From assembly GCA_946410395.1 (NCBI GenBank), contig CAMKAE010000033.1:1-13444 (forward strand): DNA of 13,444 nt. The letters are read 5' to 3'. A program made the translations under genes and the position numbers. Positions 7,728 through 13,439 of this stretch are shown one piece after another; position 1 is the stretch's first letter; the number at the start of each line of letters is the position of its first letter. The notes under the pieces were generated by a model, which was given only the letters and a program-made list of their open reading frames with translations, ran no database searches and was not told the origin of the DNA. This DNA comes from an uncultured Clostridia bacterium (GTDB lineage Bacteria > Bacillota > Clostridia > Christensenellales > Aristaeellaceae).

Positions 7728-8379
7728 CCCTCTTCTTCCAGTGTACGACGCTGACGCCGGGGACCGACGCCGCGAGCTTTTCGTTTGCGTTGACCAGCAC
7801 CGGGCGCTCCGCCAGGCTCAGCATGGGCCGGTCGTGAGCGGAGTCGCCGTAGGCCCACAGCACTTCGGTCTCCTCCGGCTGCGCGGCCTGCCATGCCCGG
7901 AAGCGGCGGATCTTCTCCTCCCCGCGGCAGTTCTCGCCGATCTCCCCGCTGTAGCGGCCGTCCGGGCCTGTCAGGCACGGAGTGGCTAGCACCTCGTCCA
8001 CGGGCAGGAAGCGCGACATCCGGTTCATGTACACGTCCGCCGAGGCGGAGATCAGCAGGATCTGAACATCTTCTGCGCGAAGCTTTTTCAGCGTCCGGAT
8101 TCCTTCGGTGTAAAAGCGGGGCGCCAGTTTTTCCCGGATGAAGCGGTCCGCCGCCTCCTCCATCTCCTCCCGGCTTTTCCCCCGGAGAAAGGAGAGCGTC
8201 GCGGCCTTCGCGCTGCGGACCCGCTCGGGGTGCAGCAGCTGGTTCAGATAGCCCTTTCCCGCCCGGAGCCACTGCCGCCGGGGCGCCAGGCCCTCCCGCA
8301 CGCAGAAGCGCAGGAAAGGCACGATGGAATCGCCCGGGCACAGGGTCCCGTCAAAATCGAACAGTGCCACCCGCCGCAT
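7708..8379 (-). CDS. HAD-IB family phosphatase (PSPase-like)
   Basis: A 223-residue haloacid dehalogenase-superfamily hydrolase. Motif I is FDFDGTLC (Asp8 nucleophile, Asp10 acid/base), motif II SAS at 111-113, motif III Lys156, and motif IV GDSAHDRPML with Asp179 and Asp183 for Mg. The alpha-helical cap between motifs I and II (about residues 15-95) puts it in subfamily IB with phosphoserine phosphatase and related enzymes. The substrate cannot be read. I use the ATG at 8379 (MRRVALFDFDG), because the longer frame to 8430 would run across the promoter at 8402-8430; AAGGTGAG precedes it. First gene of the operon. Confidence 0.87.
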   Translation of the reverse strand: MRRVALFDFDGTLCPGDSIVPFLRFCVREGLAPRRQWLRAGKGYLNQLLHPERVRSAKAATLSFLRGKSREEMEEAADRFIREKLAPRFYTEGIRTLKKLRAEDVQILLISASADVYMNRMSRFLPVDEVLATPCLTGPDGRYSGEIGENCRGEEKIRRFRAWQAAQPEETEVLWAYGDSAHDRPMLSLAERPVLVNANEKLAASVPGVSVVHWKKRDAHAGD

Positions 8380-8401
8380 GGTTCTCACCTTCCCGCCGCC
8401 T

Positions 8402-8430
8402 ATTATATCAGAAGCGCGCGGGGATTGCAA
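8402..8430 (-). promoter_or_regulatory. Promoter of the HAD-GNAT-rluB-mnmM operon
   Basis: Minus strand: TTGCAA (8430-8425), 17-base spacer, TATAAT (8407-8402). The -35 matches four of six, the -10 is perfect. The leader to the ATG at 8379 would be under 20 bases. Confidence 0.72.
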
Positions 8431-8442
8431 TCCGCCGCGCGC
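8414..8442. repeat. Inverted repeat overlapping the operon -35 box
   Basis: GCGCGCGG (8414-8421) pairs with CCGCGCGC (8435-8442), and the palindrome GGATTGCAATCC (8422-8433) sits between, with one unpaired G at 8434. The central TTGCAA is the -35 of the downstream operon. It could be an operator or a hairpin ending lgt transcripts; the T-run after it on the minus strand is poor. Confidence 0.55.
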
Positions 8443-8485
8443 ATGAGAAAAGCAGACTCCCGCAGGAAGGTCCGCTCAAAGGCGT

Positions 8486-9283
8486 TCAGGCCGCGGAGAA
8501 CCGGTTCCGCCGGCGCTCGCGCAGCAGCATGACGATCCCGAAGGCGATCAGGGCAAGGCTGATCCACTGCGAGGTGGACAGGCCCGCGAAGGCCCCGCGG
8601 ATCGCGTCGCCCCGCAGGAATTCCAGCAGGAAGCGCTCGACGCCGTAGGCGATCAGGTAGTAAAAGAGGATCGTCCAGCTGCCCGGCCGCATCCGTTTGG
8701 ACACGCGCCAGAGGACAAAGGCCATCACGAAGTTCAGCGCGGCCTCCAGCGGCTGCACCGGGAAGGTGCCGATATGGGCGCCCCCGTGGATCCCGGCGAT
8801 CTGATCGCGCTGGACGGAGAAGATGTGCAGCGGCCCTTCGTAATCATATCCGTAGCAGCAGCCCGCGAAGGTGCAGCCGATCCGCCCGATGCCGTGGGCC
8901 AGCGGGATCACCGGCACGATGGCATTGACGTAATCCCCCAACCGCACCCGGGCGATCTTCGCACCCACAAAGGCCATGCCGATGCCGCCGATCAGCCCGC
9001 CGTAGAAGACCAGCCCGCCGTTTCTGAAAAAGGCCCAGGTCCCCTCCCGGATGTCCCGGATCACGTTCTGAATTCCGTAGGAAAACAGCAGATAGGCGAT
9101 GTACGCGCCGCCGAAAACGCCTATATACACCACGGCCAGGATCGCGATAAAGGAATAGAAATCCCGGTGCTCGTGCTTCAGGCGAAGGCAGACCAGGAAG
9201 CCGGAAAGCAGCAAGGCGGCGACGGCACAGATGCTGTAAACCGAAACAACATAGTGTGTCGTTCTGATCAGATATGGATGCAT
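8486..9283 (-). CDS. lgt: Prolipoprotein diacylglyceryl transferase
   Basis: A 265-residue polytopic membrane enzyme that transfers diacylglycerol from phosphatidylglycerol to the lipobox Cys of prolipoproteins, the first step of lipoprotein maturation. Visible: six or seven hydrophobic segments, the Lgt signature HGIGRIGCTFAGCCYG starting at His130 with the essential Arg134, VQPLEA (176-181), and ERFLLEFLR (216-224) with the second essential Arg region. The Cys-rich GCTFAGCCYG version replaces GNFxNGE of E. coli, as seen in many clostridia. GGAG at 9293-9290 lies six bases before the ATG. No promoter was found directly upstream other than read-through from the small membrane gene past a moderate terminator. 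Confidence 0.92.
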   Translation of the reverse strand: MHPYLIRTTHYVVSVYSICAVAALLLSGFLVCLRLKHEHRDFYSFIAILAVVYIGVFGGAYIAYLLFSYGIQNVIRDIREGTWAFFRNGGLVFYGGLIGGIGMAFVGAKIARVRLGDYVNAIVPVIPLAHGIGRIGCTFAGCCYGYDYEGPLHIFSVQRDQIAGIHGGAHIGTFPVQPLEAALNFVMAFVLWRVSKRMRPGSWTILFYYLIAYGVERFLLEFLRGDAIRGAFAGLSTSQWISLALIAFGIVMLLRERRRNRFSAA

Positions 9284-9306
9284 AGATATCTCCGTTTTAC
9301 ATCAAA

Positions 9307-9338
9307 ATTCCGCTGCAAAGCACAGCGGAATCCTTTTT
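9307..9338. terminator. Hairpin between the small membrane gene and lgt
   Basis: A 9-bp perfect stem ATTCCGCTG/CAGCGGAAT (9307-9315 and 9323-9331). On the minus strand it is followed by TTTTG, enough for a partial terminator behind the small membrane gene; the stronger T6 run lies on the plus strand, where no gene ends. Some read-through into lgt is likely. Confidence 0.7.
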
Positions 9339-9355
9339 TCGGTTGATCGCAGGGC

Positions 9356-9661
9356 TCAATAGTAGTAGCCACTATACTTGGAAGCCGCACCAAGAATCGA
9401 CGCGGCACAGGCGATAACCGCGATCAATTCGATCGAGGAAACAGCGAGGCCGATGATACCGAATACCAGGCCAACGACCTTCATGCCCTTCTTTCCGGGA
9501 CGCTTCATGCTGATCGCGGCCAGCACGATCGCGCCAATCCCCATAAGGATTGCAAGGATGATGAAAGCCCAGATTGCCTGACCCACGCTGGTTGCCAGCA
9601 CCCAGCCAAGGATCGAGAAGATGAAAGAAGCAATGCCAAGGATCATCGCAGCAACAGCCAT
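9356..9661 (-). CDS. Small three-helix membrane protein (DUF4190-like)
   Basis: A 101-residue protein with three hydrophobic segments (about residues 1-23, 30-53 and 61-92), a short basic loop MKRPGKKGMK between the second and third, and a C-terminal KYSGYYY tail. Gly/Ile/Ala-rich helices with the pattern ILGI and GIIGL resemble DUF4190-type proteins, but I cannot confirm the family. Start at 9661 has a near-perfect AAGGAGG site; an open frame continues upstream to 9784 but crosses the promoter. The perfect promoter suggests strong expression. Function unknown. Confidence 0.8.
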   Translation of the reverse strand: MAVAAMILGIASFIFSILGWVLATSVGQAIWAFIILAILMGIGAIVLAAISMKRPGKKGMKVVGLVFGIIGLAVSSIELIAVIACAASILGAASKYSGYYY

Positions 9662-9736
9662 TTTGATATCCTCCTTTCTCCAAGCATTCATGTCCAACGG
9701 CAGTTCAAAGAACCTCCCCGTCAAACATCTTGCCCG

Positions 9737-9765
9737 ATTATAACGCAAAATGTATGAAATGTCAA
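9737..9765 (-). promoter_or_regulatory. Perfect-consensus sigma-A promoter for the small membrane gene
   Basis: Minus strand: TTGACA (9765-9760), 17-base AT-rich spacer, TATAAT (9742-9737). All twelve box positions match. Leader of about 70 bases. Confidence 0.93.
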
Positions 9766-9816
9766 TCCTTTGAAAATGTCTCATCAGATCATCGTTCTTA
9801 ATGGAATCATAACAGA

Positions 9817-9845
9817 TTGGTCACGCCACACAAAAACCGTATAAT
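9817..9845 (+). promoter_or_regulatory. Possible upstream promoter of fhs
   Basis: TTGGTC (9817-9822), 17-base spacer, TATAAT (9840-9845). The -35 is weak, the -10 perfect. The leader would be about 140 bases. Confidence 0.5.
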
Positions 9846-9899
9846 ATCGCACGGATTTATTGCGAATCTCCATGTTTTTCCGAATATTATTTTCCGGTA

Positions 9900-9928
9900 T
9901 TGTTTTTATGTTCGGACTTTGCTATAAT
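9900..9928 (+). promoter_or_regulatory. Extended -10 promoter of fhs
   Basis: TGCTATAAT (TATAAT at 9923-9928) with TTGTTT at 9900-9905, 17-base spacing. The initiation region falls at the base of the stem-loop at 9932-9952. Confidence 0.68.
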
Positions 9929-9931
9929 GGG

Positions 9932-9952
9932 GCTGCGGTTTTACGCCGCAGC
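9932..9952 (+). other. Stem-loop at the 5' end of the fhs leader
   Basis: GCTGCGG (9932-9938) pairs with CCGCAGC (9946-9952) around TTTTACG. It is followed by an A-run, not Ts, so it is not a terminator. A 5' stabilising hairpin is the simplest reading. Confidence 0.5.
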
Positions 9953-9989
9953 GAAAAAACAGCACAAAAACAGTGCGAGGAGGACGCCG

Positions 9990-11657
9990 ATGCCCACCGA
10001 TATCGAAATCGCCCAGTCCTGTACCCCCAGGCCCATCGCTGAGATCGCCGCCAAAGCCGGCATTCCGGAGGCTGCCCTCTCCCCCTACGGCCGCGTGATC
10101 GCCAAGGTGGATCCGCTGCAGATCCCCGGCAAATCGAAGGCCAAGCTGATCCTGGTCACCGCCATCACCCCCACTCCGGCCGGCGAGGGCAAGACCACGG
10201 TGTCCGTGGGCCTGGCGGACGGCATGACCAAGAACGGGAAGAACGCCATGCTGGCGCTGCGGGAGCCCTCCCTCGGGCCGGTGTTTGGCATGAAGGGCGG
10301 CGCCACCGGCGGCGGCTGGGCGCAGGTGCTGCCCATGGAGGCCATCAACCTGCACTTCACCGGCGACCTGCACGCCATCACCTCCGCCAACAACCTGCTG
10401 GCGGCCATGGTGGACAACCACATCCAGCAGGGCAACGCCCTGGGCATCGACCCCCGGAAGGTCACCTGGCGCCGCTGCCTGGACGTCAATGACCGCCAGC
10501 TGCGCAGCATCGTCTCCGGCCTGGGCGGCAAGGCCAACGGCATGCCCCGGGAGGACGGCTTCGACATCACCGCGGCCAGCGAGGTCATGGCCGTGTTCTG
10601 CCTGGCCTCCTCCCTGCAAGACCTGAAGGCCCGGCTGGCCCGGCTGCAGGTGGCCCGCACCTTTGCGGACAAGCCCGTCACCGCCGGTGATCTCCACGCG
10701 GAGGGCGCCATGGCGGCCCTGCTGCGCGACGCCCTGCAGCCCAACCTCGTGCAGACCATCGACGGCACGCCCTGCCTGATCCACGGCGGGCCCTTCGCCA
10801 ACATCGCCCACGGCTGCAACAGCGTCATCGCCACCCGCACGGCCATGAAGCTGGCGGACTATGTGGTCACCGAGGCAGGCTTCGGCGCGGACCTGGGCGC
10901 AGAGAAGTTCCTGGACATCAAATGCCGTCAGAGCGGCCTGTGGCCCGACGCCGTGGTCCTGGTGGCCACCATCCGCGCGCTGAAGCATCACGGCGGCTGC
11001 CCCAAGGACCGGCTGGGCGAGGAGAACCTGGACGCCCTGAGGCAGGGCCTGCCCAACCTGATGCAGCACGTCGCCAACATGCGTGACGTCTACAAGCTGC
11101 CGGTGATCGTCGCCATCAACCATTTCGTCACCGACTCCGACGCGGAGGTCGCCCTGCTGCGCGAAGCCTGCGCGCAGGCCGGCGTGCCGGTGGGCTTCAG
11201 CGACGGCTGGGCCAAGGGCGGCGAGGGCGTCCGCGAGCTGGCGGAGATGGTCTGTGACACGGTGGACAAGGCCGGCGCGCGCGTTCCCTCCTTCTGCTAT
11301 GAGGACGGCGCGTCCCTGAAGGACAAGATCACCGCCGTGGCCCGGCGCGTGTATCACGCGGGCGACGTGGCCTTCGGCGCGGGCGTCGAGAAGCAGCTGG
11401 CCGCCTTCGAAGCGGAGGGCTGGGACAAAGCGCCCGTCTGCATCGCCAAGACGCAGTATTCCTTCTCCGACGACATGAAGGCCCTGGGTGCGCCTTCCGG
11501 CTACACCCTGCACATCCGCCAGGTGCGCCTGAGCGCCGGCGCCGGGTTCATCGTGGCCTTCGCCGGGGACATCATCGCCATGCCCGGCCTGCCCAAGGCG
11601 CCCGCAGCCCTGCAGATCGACGTCACCGACGACGGGCGCATCACCGGTCTGTTCTGA
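9990..11657 (+). CDS. fhs: Formate--tetrahydrofolate ligase
   Basis: A 555-residue cytosolic enzyme that forms 10-formyl-tetrahydrofolate from formate, ATP and tetrahydrofolate, feeding purine synthesis and, in acetogens, the methyl branch of the Wood-Ljungdahl pathway. The length is normal for the family. The nucleotide loop TPTPAGEGKTT sits at 60-70 and is followed by EPSLGPVFGMKGGATGGG and HFTGDLHAITSANN, diagnostic of Fhs. All core segments look intact. The start at 9990 has GAGGAGG at 9977-9983; the open frame back to 9900 overlaps the promoter and leader. No folD, fchA or acetogenesis genes are adjacent, so Wood-Ljungdahl capacity cannot be inferred. Confidence 0.97.
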   Translation: MPTDIEIAQSCTPRPIAEIAAKAGIPEAALSPYGRVIAKVDPLQIPGKSKAKLILVTAITPTPAGEGKTTVSVGLADGMTKNGKNAMLALREPSLGPVFGMKGGATGGGWAQVLPMEAINLHFTGDLHAITSANNLLAAMVDNHIQQGNALGIDPRKVTWRRCLDVNDRQLRSIVSGLGGKANGMPREDGFDITAASEVMAVFCLASSLQDLKARLARLQVARTFADKPVTAGDLHAEGAMAALLRDALQPNLVQTIDGTPCLIHGGPFANIAHGCNSVIATRTAMKLADYVVTEAGFGADLGAEKFLDIKCRQSGLWPDAVVLVATIRALKHHGGCPKDRLGEENLDALRQGLPNLMQHVANMRDVYKLPVIVAINHFVTDSDAEVALLREACAQAGVPVGFSDGWAKGGEGVRELAEMVCDTVDKAGARVPSFCYEDGASLKDKITAVARRVYHAGDVAFGAGVEKQLAAFEAEGWDKAPVCIAKTQYSFSDDMKALGAPSGYTLHIRQVRLSAGAGFIVAFAGDIIAMPGLPKAPAALQIDVTDDGRITGLF

Positions 11658-11681
11658 TTCTTCGCAAAGGAGCCGATCACC

Positions 11682-12134
11682 ATGAAAATCGCGGAAGCCC
11701 TGCAAGTCCGGGCCGACCTGACCCGCCGCATCGAGCAGCTGAAGACCCGCCTGCGCAGCAACGCCAAAAAGCAGGAGGGCACCGAGCCCGCCGAGGACCC
11801 GGCCGAGCTGCTCGCCGAGCTCGCCCGCTGCCTGGACGAGGAGGAAGCCCTCATCACCCGCATCAACCTGACCAACAGCCACATCAAGGTGGACGGCGAG
11901 CCCCTCACCGCGCTGCTCTCCCGCCGGGAAAAGCTGCGCAAGCACGCCGAAACCCTGCAGGCCTTCTGCGAGGAGGCCAGCGCCACCGTGGACCGCTACT
12001 CCGCCAAGGAGATCCGCATTCTCTCCACCGTGGACGTGCGCGCCCTGCGCAAGGAGTGCGACCGGCTCAGCGCGGAGCACCGCCGGCTGGACGCCGTGAT
12101 CCAGGCGGCCAATTGGAAATACGATCTGAAGTGA
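11682..12134 (+). CDS. DIP1984 family protein (septicolysin-like)
   Basis: A 150-residue, highly charged, mostly alpha-helical protein. MKIAEALQVRADLTRRIEQL at the N-terminus, the EDPAELL motif, RINLTN, DRYSAKEIRI..VDV and the terminal IQAANWKYDL match my memory of the DIP1984 family. Long helices at about 1-25, 38-65 and 80-150 suggest a coiled-coil bundle. Some members carry the name septicolysin, but there is no signal peptide or membrane segment here, so a secreted toxin role is doubtful. AAAGGAG lies ten bases before the ATG and the gap to fhs is 24 bases without a terminator, so the two are cotranscribed. Function unknown. Confidence 0.85.
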   Translation: MKIAEALQVRADLTRRIEQLKTRLRSNAKKQEGTEPAEDPAELLAELARCLDEEEALITRINLTNSHIKVDGEPLTALLSRREKLRKHAETLQAFCEEASATVDRYSAKEIRILSTVDVRALRKECDRLSAEHRRLDAVIQAANWKYDLK

Positions 12135-12333
12135 CCTGCTGCAGGTAGCCGCCGGAGCGAGCGCAAATGCTGCTGTGCCGCAGCATTACCATCGGCACGA
12201 CATGTGCGCGAAGGGGCGCGTTTCGATCCCTGATCCCCACTTGCTCACAAGCGCACAGTCATCCCGCACCCATCACAACCATGCACTGGCCGGCGGCGAG
12301 GGTGGGACCGGGGACGGCAGTCCGTCATTCAGG
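12135..12333 (+). other. Non-coding, inverted-repeat-rich stretch upstream of a terminator
   Basis: No convincing CDS: open frames lack ribosome sites. Possible helices: GAGCGAG/CTTGCTC (12155-12161 with 12240-12246, one G-T), hairpin AATGCTGC/GCAGCATT (12166-12173 with 12180-12187), GCAC/GTGC (12195-12198 with 12204-12207), alternatively TGTGCGC/GCGCACA (12203-12209 with 12251-12257), and GACGG/CCGTC (12313-12317 with 12322-12326). Several exclude each other, as expected of a switching leader or simply of GC-rich DNA. It may be the 3' UTR of fhs-DIP1984 or a leader for queT. Confidence 0.4.
12299..12312 (+). promoter_or_regulatory. T-box-like core sequence
   Basis: AGGGTGGGACCGGG matches the T-box core AGGGTGGNACCGCG at all but one position and lies 44 bases before the terminator T-run end-point, the usual place. 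Against it: the strand that should pair with AGGG downstream is imperfect (ATTC rather than CCCT), the terminator arm does not overlap it, and no stem I or specifier loop is recognisable. Confidence 0.3.
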
Positions 12334-12362
12334 ACCGGAAAGCGTGGCTTTCCGGTTTTTTT
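12334..12362 (+). terminator. Strong intrinsic terminator
   Basis: Perfect 10-bp stem ACCGGAAAGC/GCTTTCCGGT (12334-12343 and 12347-12356), GTG loop, seven Ts. It ends the fhs-DIP1984 transcript and separates it from the queT promoter. Confidence 0.93.
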
Positions 12363-12383
12363 GCGCCGAAGACGTGTTTTCGC

Positions 12384-12413
12384 TTGCGGGATCGGGTATA
12401 CCTGTGTTACAAT
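12384..12413 (+). promoter_or_regulatory. Probable promoter of queT
   Basis: TTGCGG (12384-12389), 18-base spacer, TGTTACAAT with TACAAT at 12408-12413 (TGn extension). The leader would be about 50 bases, too short to hold much, and contains no recognisable preQ1 aptamer. Confidence 0.6.
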
Positions 12414-12468
12414 GCCCGTCGGCCTTCGACTGTATTCGATGCGCCAATCCGAAAAAGGAGGCTTCTCT

Positions 12469-12963
12469 ATGTTCAAGGGAAGGCAAGGAACCTACAATCT
12501 CGTTTCAGGCGGCGTCATCGCCGCGCTCTACGTGGCGCTGACCGTCATCGCCAACGCCATGGGGCTGGCCAGCGGCGCCATTCAGGTCCGCCTGTCCGAG
12601 GCCCTGACGATCCTGCCGTGCTTCACGGGCGCGGCGGTCCCGGGCCTGACGATCGGCTGCGTCGTCGCCAACCTGATCACCGGCTGCGCGCCGCTGGATG
12701 TGCTCGTCGGCCCCCTGGCGACCCTGATCGGCGCTCTGGGCACCTGGCTGCTGAAGGACAAGCCCTTCCTGGCCTGGATTCCCCCGGTGCTCAGCAACGC
12801 GCTCATCGTGCCCTTCGTGCTTCAAGCCGCCTACGGCGTTCCGGACGCATGGGGCTTCCTGTTCCTGACCGTCGGCGCCGGCGAGGTCATCGCCTGCGGC
12901 GTCCTCGGCCTGCTGCTGCACAGCTCCCTCAAGCGCGTGCCCAACCTGTTCCAGGCCCCATAA
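12469..12963 (+). CDS. queT: QueT-family ECF transporter S component
   Basis: A 164-residue membrane protein with about five hydrophobic segments. The family signature is AIQVRLSEALTILPCF (37-52), followed by AAVPGLTIGCVVANLI (55-70) and DVLVGPLATLIGAL (77-90), and a terminal GEVIACGVLG. QueT is the substrate-binding S subunit proposed for queuosine-precursor uptake, working with a shared energising module (EcfA, EcfA', EcfT) that is not encoded here. Substrate is inferred from family. Start at 12469 has a perfect AAGGAGG at 12455-12461; an open frame extends further upstream through the terminator and is not coding. Confidence 0.88.
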   Translation: MFKGRQGTYNLVSGGVIAALYVALTVIANAMGLASGAIQVRLSEALTILPCFTGAAVPGLTIGCVVANLITGCAPLDVLVGPLATLIGALGTWLLKDKPFLAWIPPVLSNALIVPFVLQAAYGVPDAWGFLFLTVGAGEVIACGVLGLLLHSSLKRVPNLFQAP

Positions 12964-12974
12964 ACCCAAGCGTT

Positions 12975-13011
12975 TGGCCGGTGCCGGCTGCCCTGTCACC
13001 GGCGCCGGCCA
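12975..13011 (+). terminator. Long GC hairpin after queT
   Basis: A 13-bp stem (12975-12987 with 12999-13011, one G-T pair) around an 11-base loop, followed by TATTTC. The stem is strong but the T-run is poor, so termination may be partial. It lies 12 bases after the stop. Confidence 0.7.
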
Positions 13012-13028
13012 TATTTCAAAAAAAGTCC

Positions 13029-13056
13029 TTGACAAAAACCCGATTCGTGATATAAT
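13029..13056 (+). promoter_or_regulatory. Consensus sigma-A promoter of tRNA-Lys
   Basis: TTGACA (13029-13034), 16-base spacer, TATAAT (13051-13056) with a TGA extension directly before the -10. It lies 24 bases before the tRNA. Confidence 0.92.
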
Positions 13057-13080
13057 CGCAAATGTCCCTTGCAGGGATAT

Positions 13081-13153
13081 GCACCATTAGCTCAGTTGGT
13101 AGAGCACCTGACTCTTAATCAGGGTGTCTAGGGTTCGAGTCCCTAATGGTGTA
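13081..13153 (+). tRNA. tRNA-Lys (anticodon CTT)
   Basis: Acceptor stem GCACCAT/ATGGTGT (G1-T72 wobble), D-arm with AGCTCAGTTGGTAGAGC, anticodon stem CCTGA/TCAGG with loop CTCTTAA (anticodon CTT, reading AAG), T-arm TAGGG/CCCTA with loop TTCGAGT. Discriminator A at 13153 is followed by CACC, so CCA is not encoded. The promoter lies just upstream, the terminator just downstream. Confidence 0.96.
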
Positions 13154-13158
13154 CACCA

Positions 13159-13193
13159 AAAACCCTTGTAAACCAAGCGTTTGCAAGGGTTTT
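13159..13193 (+). terminator. Terminator after tRNA-Lys
   Basis: A 15-bp near-perfect stem (13159-13173 with 13179-13193, one wobble pair), 5-base loop CAAGC, ending in TTTT. The A-run on the 5' side makes it usable on both strands. Confidence 0.88.
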
Positions 13194-13385
13194 CACTTGT
13201 TTTGGGCGTTTCGGAACCGGGAACAGCCGTTCTCTATTATACCCTCCTGTTCCGAGAATAACCGGTCTGCTAATACCGCTGCTGATACCATGTTCCTCAG
13301 TTTTCCCTGCCCATTCAATGCGATCATAGAAAACTTCACAGAGCAATCGTTCGGTGTATTGATCTGAAGAGGATGGGGCGCTCAC
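13194..13385. pseudogene. Less GC-rich segment without an intact gene, possible gene remnant
   Basis: Base composition drops compared with the rest of the window. An 86-codon minus-strand frame (13403-13143) is open but runs into the tRNA-Lys gene and has no ribosome site. A second minus frame, ending at a TGA at 13195-13193 beside the terminator, gives a protein-like stretch (SVKFSMIALNGQGKLR and on to FRNAQNK) but is closed upstream by a TGA near 13381. I recognise no family in either. It could be a decayed end of a mobile gene next to a tRNA, or simply spacer. Confidence 0.3.
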
Positions 13386-13439
13386 AAAAAAAGAAAGAAG
13401 CAACTCCGGCTTTGATTCAAGGCCGAAGCTGTTTCTTTC
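13386..13439 (-). terminator. Terminator-like hairpin at the window edge
   Basis: Outer stem GAAAGAAGCA/TGTTTCTTTC (13393-13402 with 13430-13439) and inner stem CGGCTTT/AAGGCCG (13407-13413 with 13419-13425), separated by a symmetric internal loop. On the minus strand it is followed by TTTTTTTG, so it probably ends a minus-strand gene lying beyond the window. Confidence 0.65.

Noticed and set aside
9906..12080. 724-codon open frame on the minus strand opposite fhs and the DIP1984 gene
   Set aside because: It is antisense to two recognisable genes, lacks a ribosome site, and its Gly/Ala/His/Val-rich composition is what the complement of GC-rich codons gives.
12135..12300. Cobalamin, c-di-AMP (ydaO) or SRP RNA in the gene-free stretch
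   Set aside because: I looked for their conserved boxes by eye and found only short, partial similarities. A covariance-model search would settle it.
12414..12468. preQ1 riboswitch in the queT leader
   Set aside because: The ~50-base leader has a small GTCG/CGAC hairpin but not the conserved loop and A-rich tail of preQ1-I, and no room for other classes.
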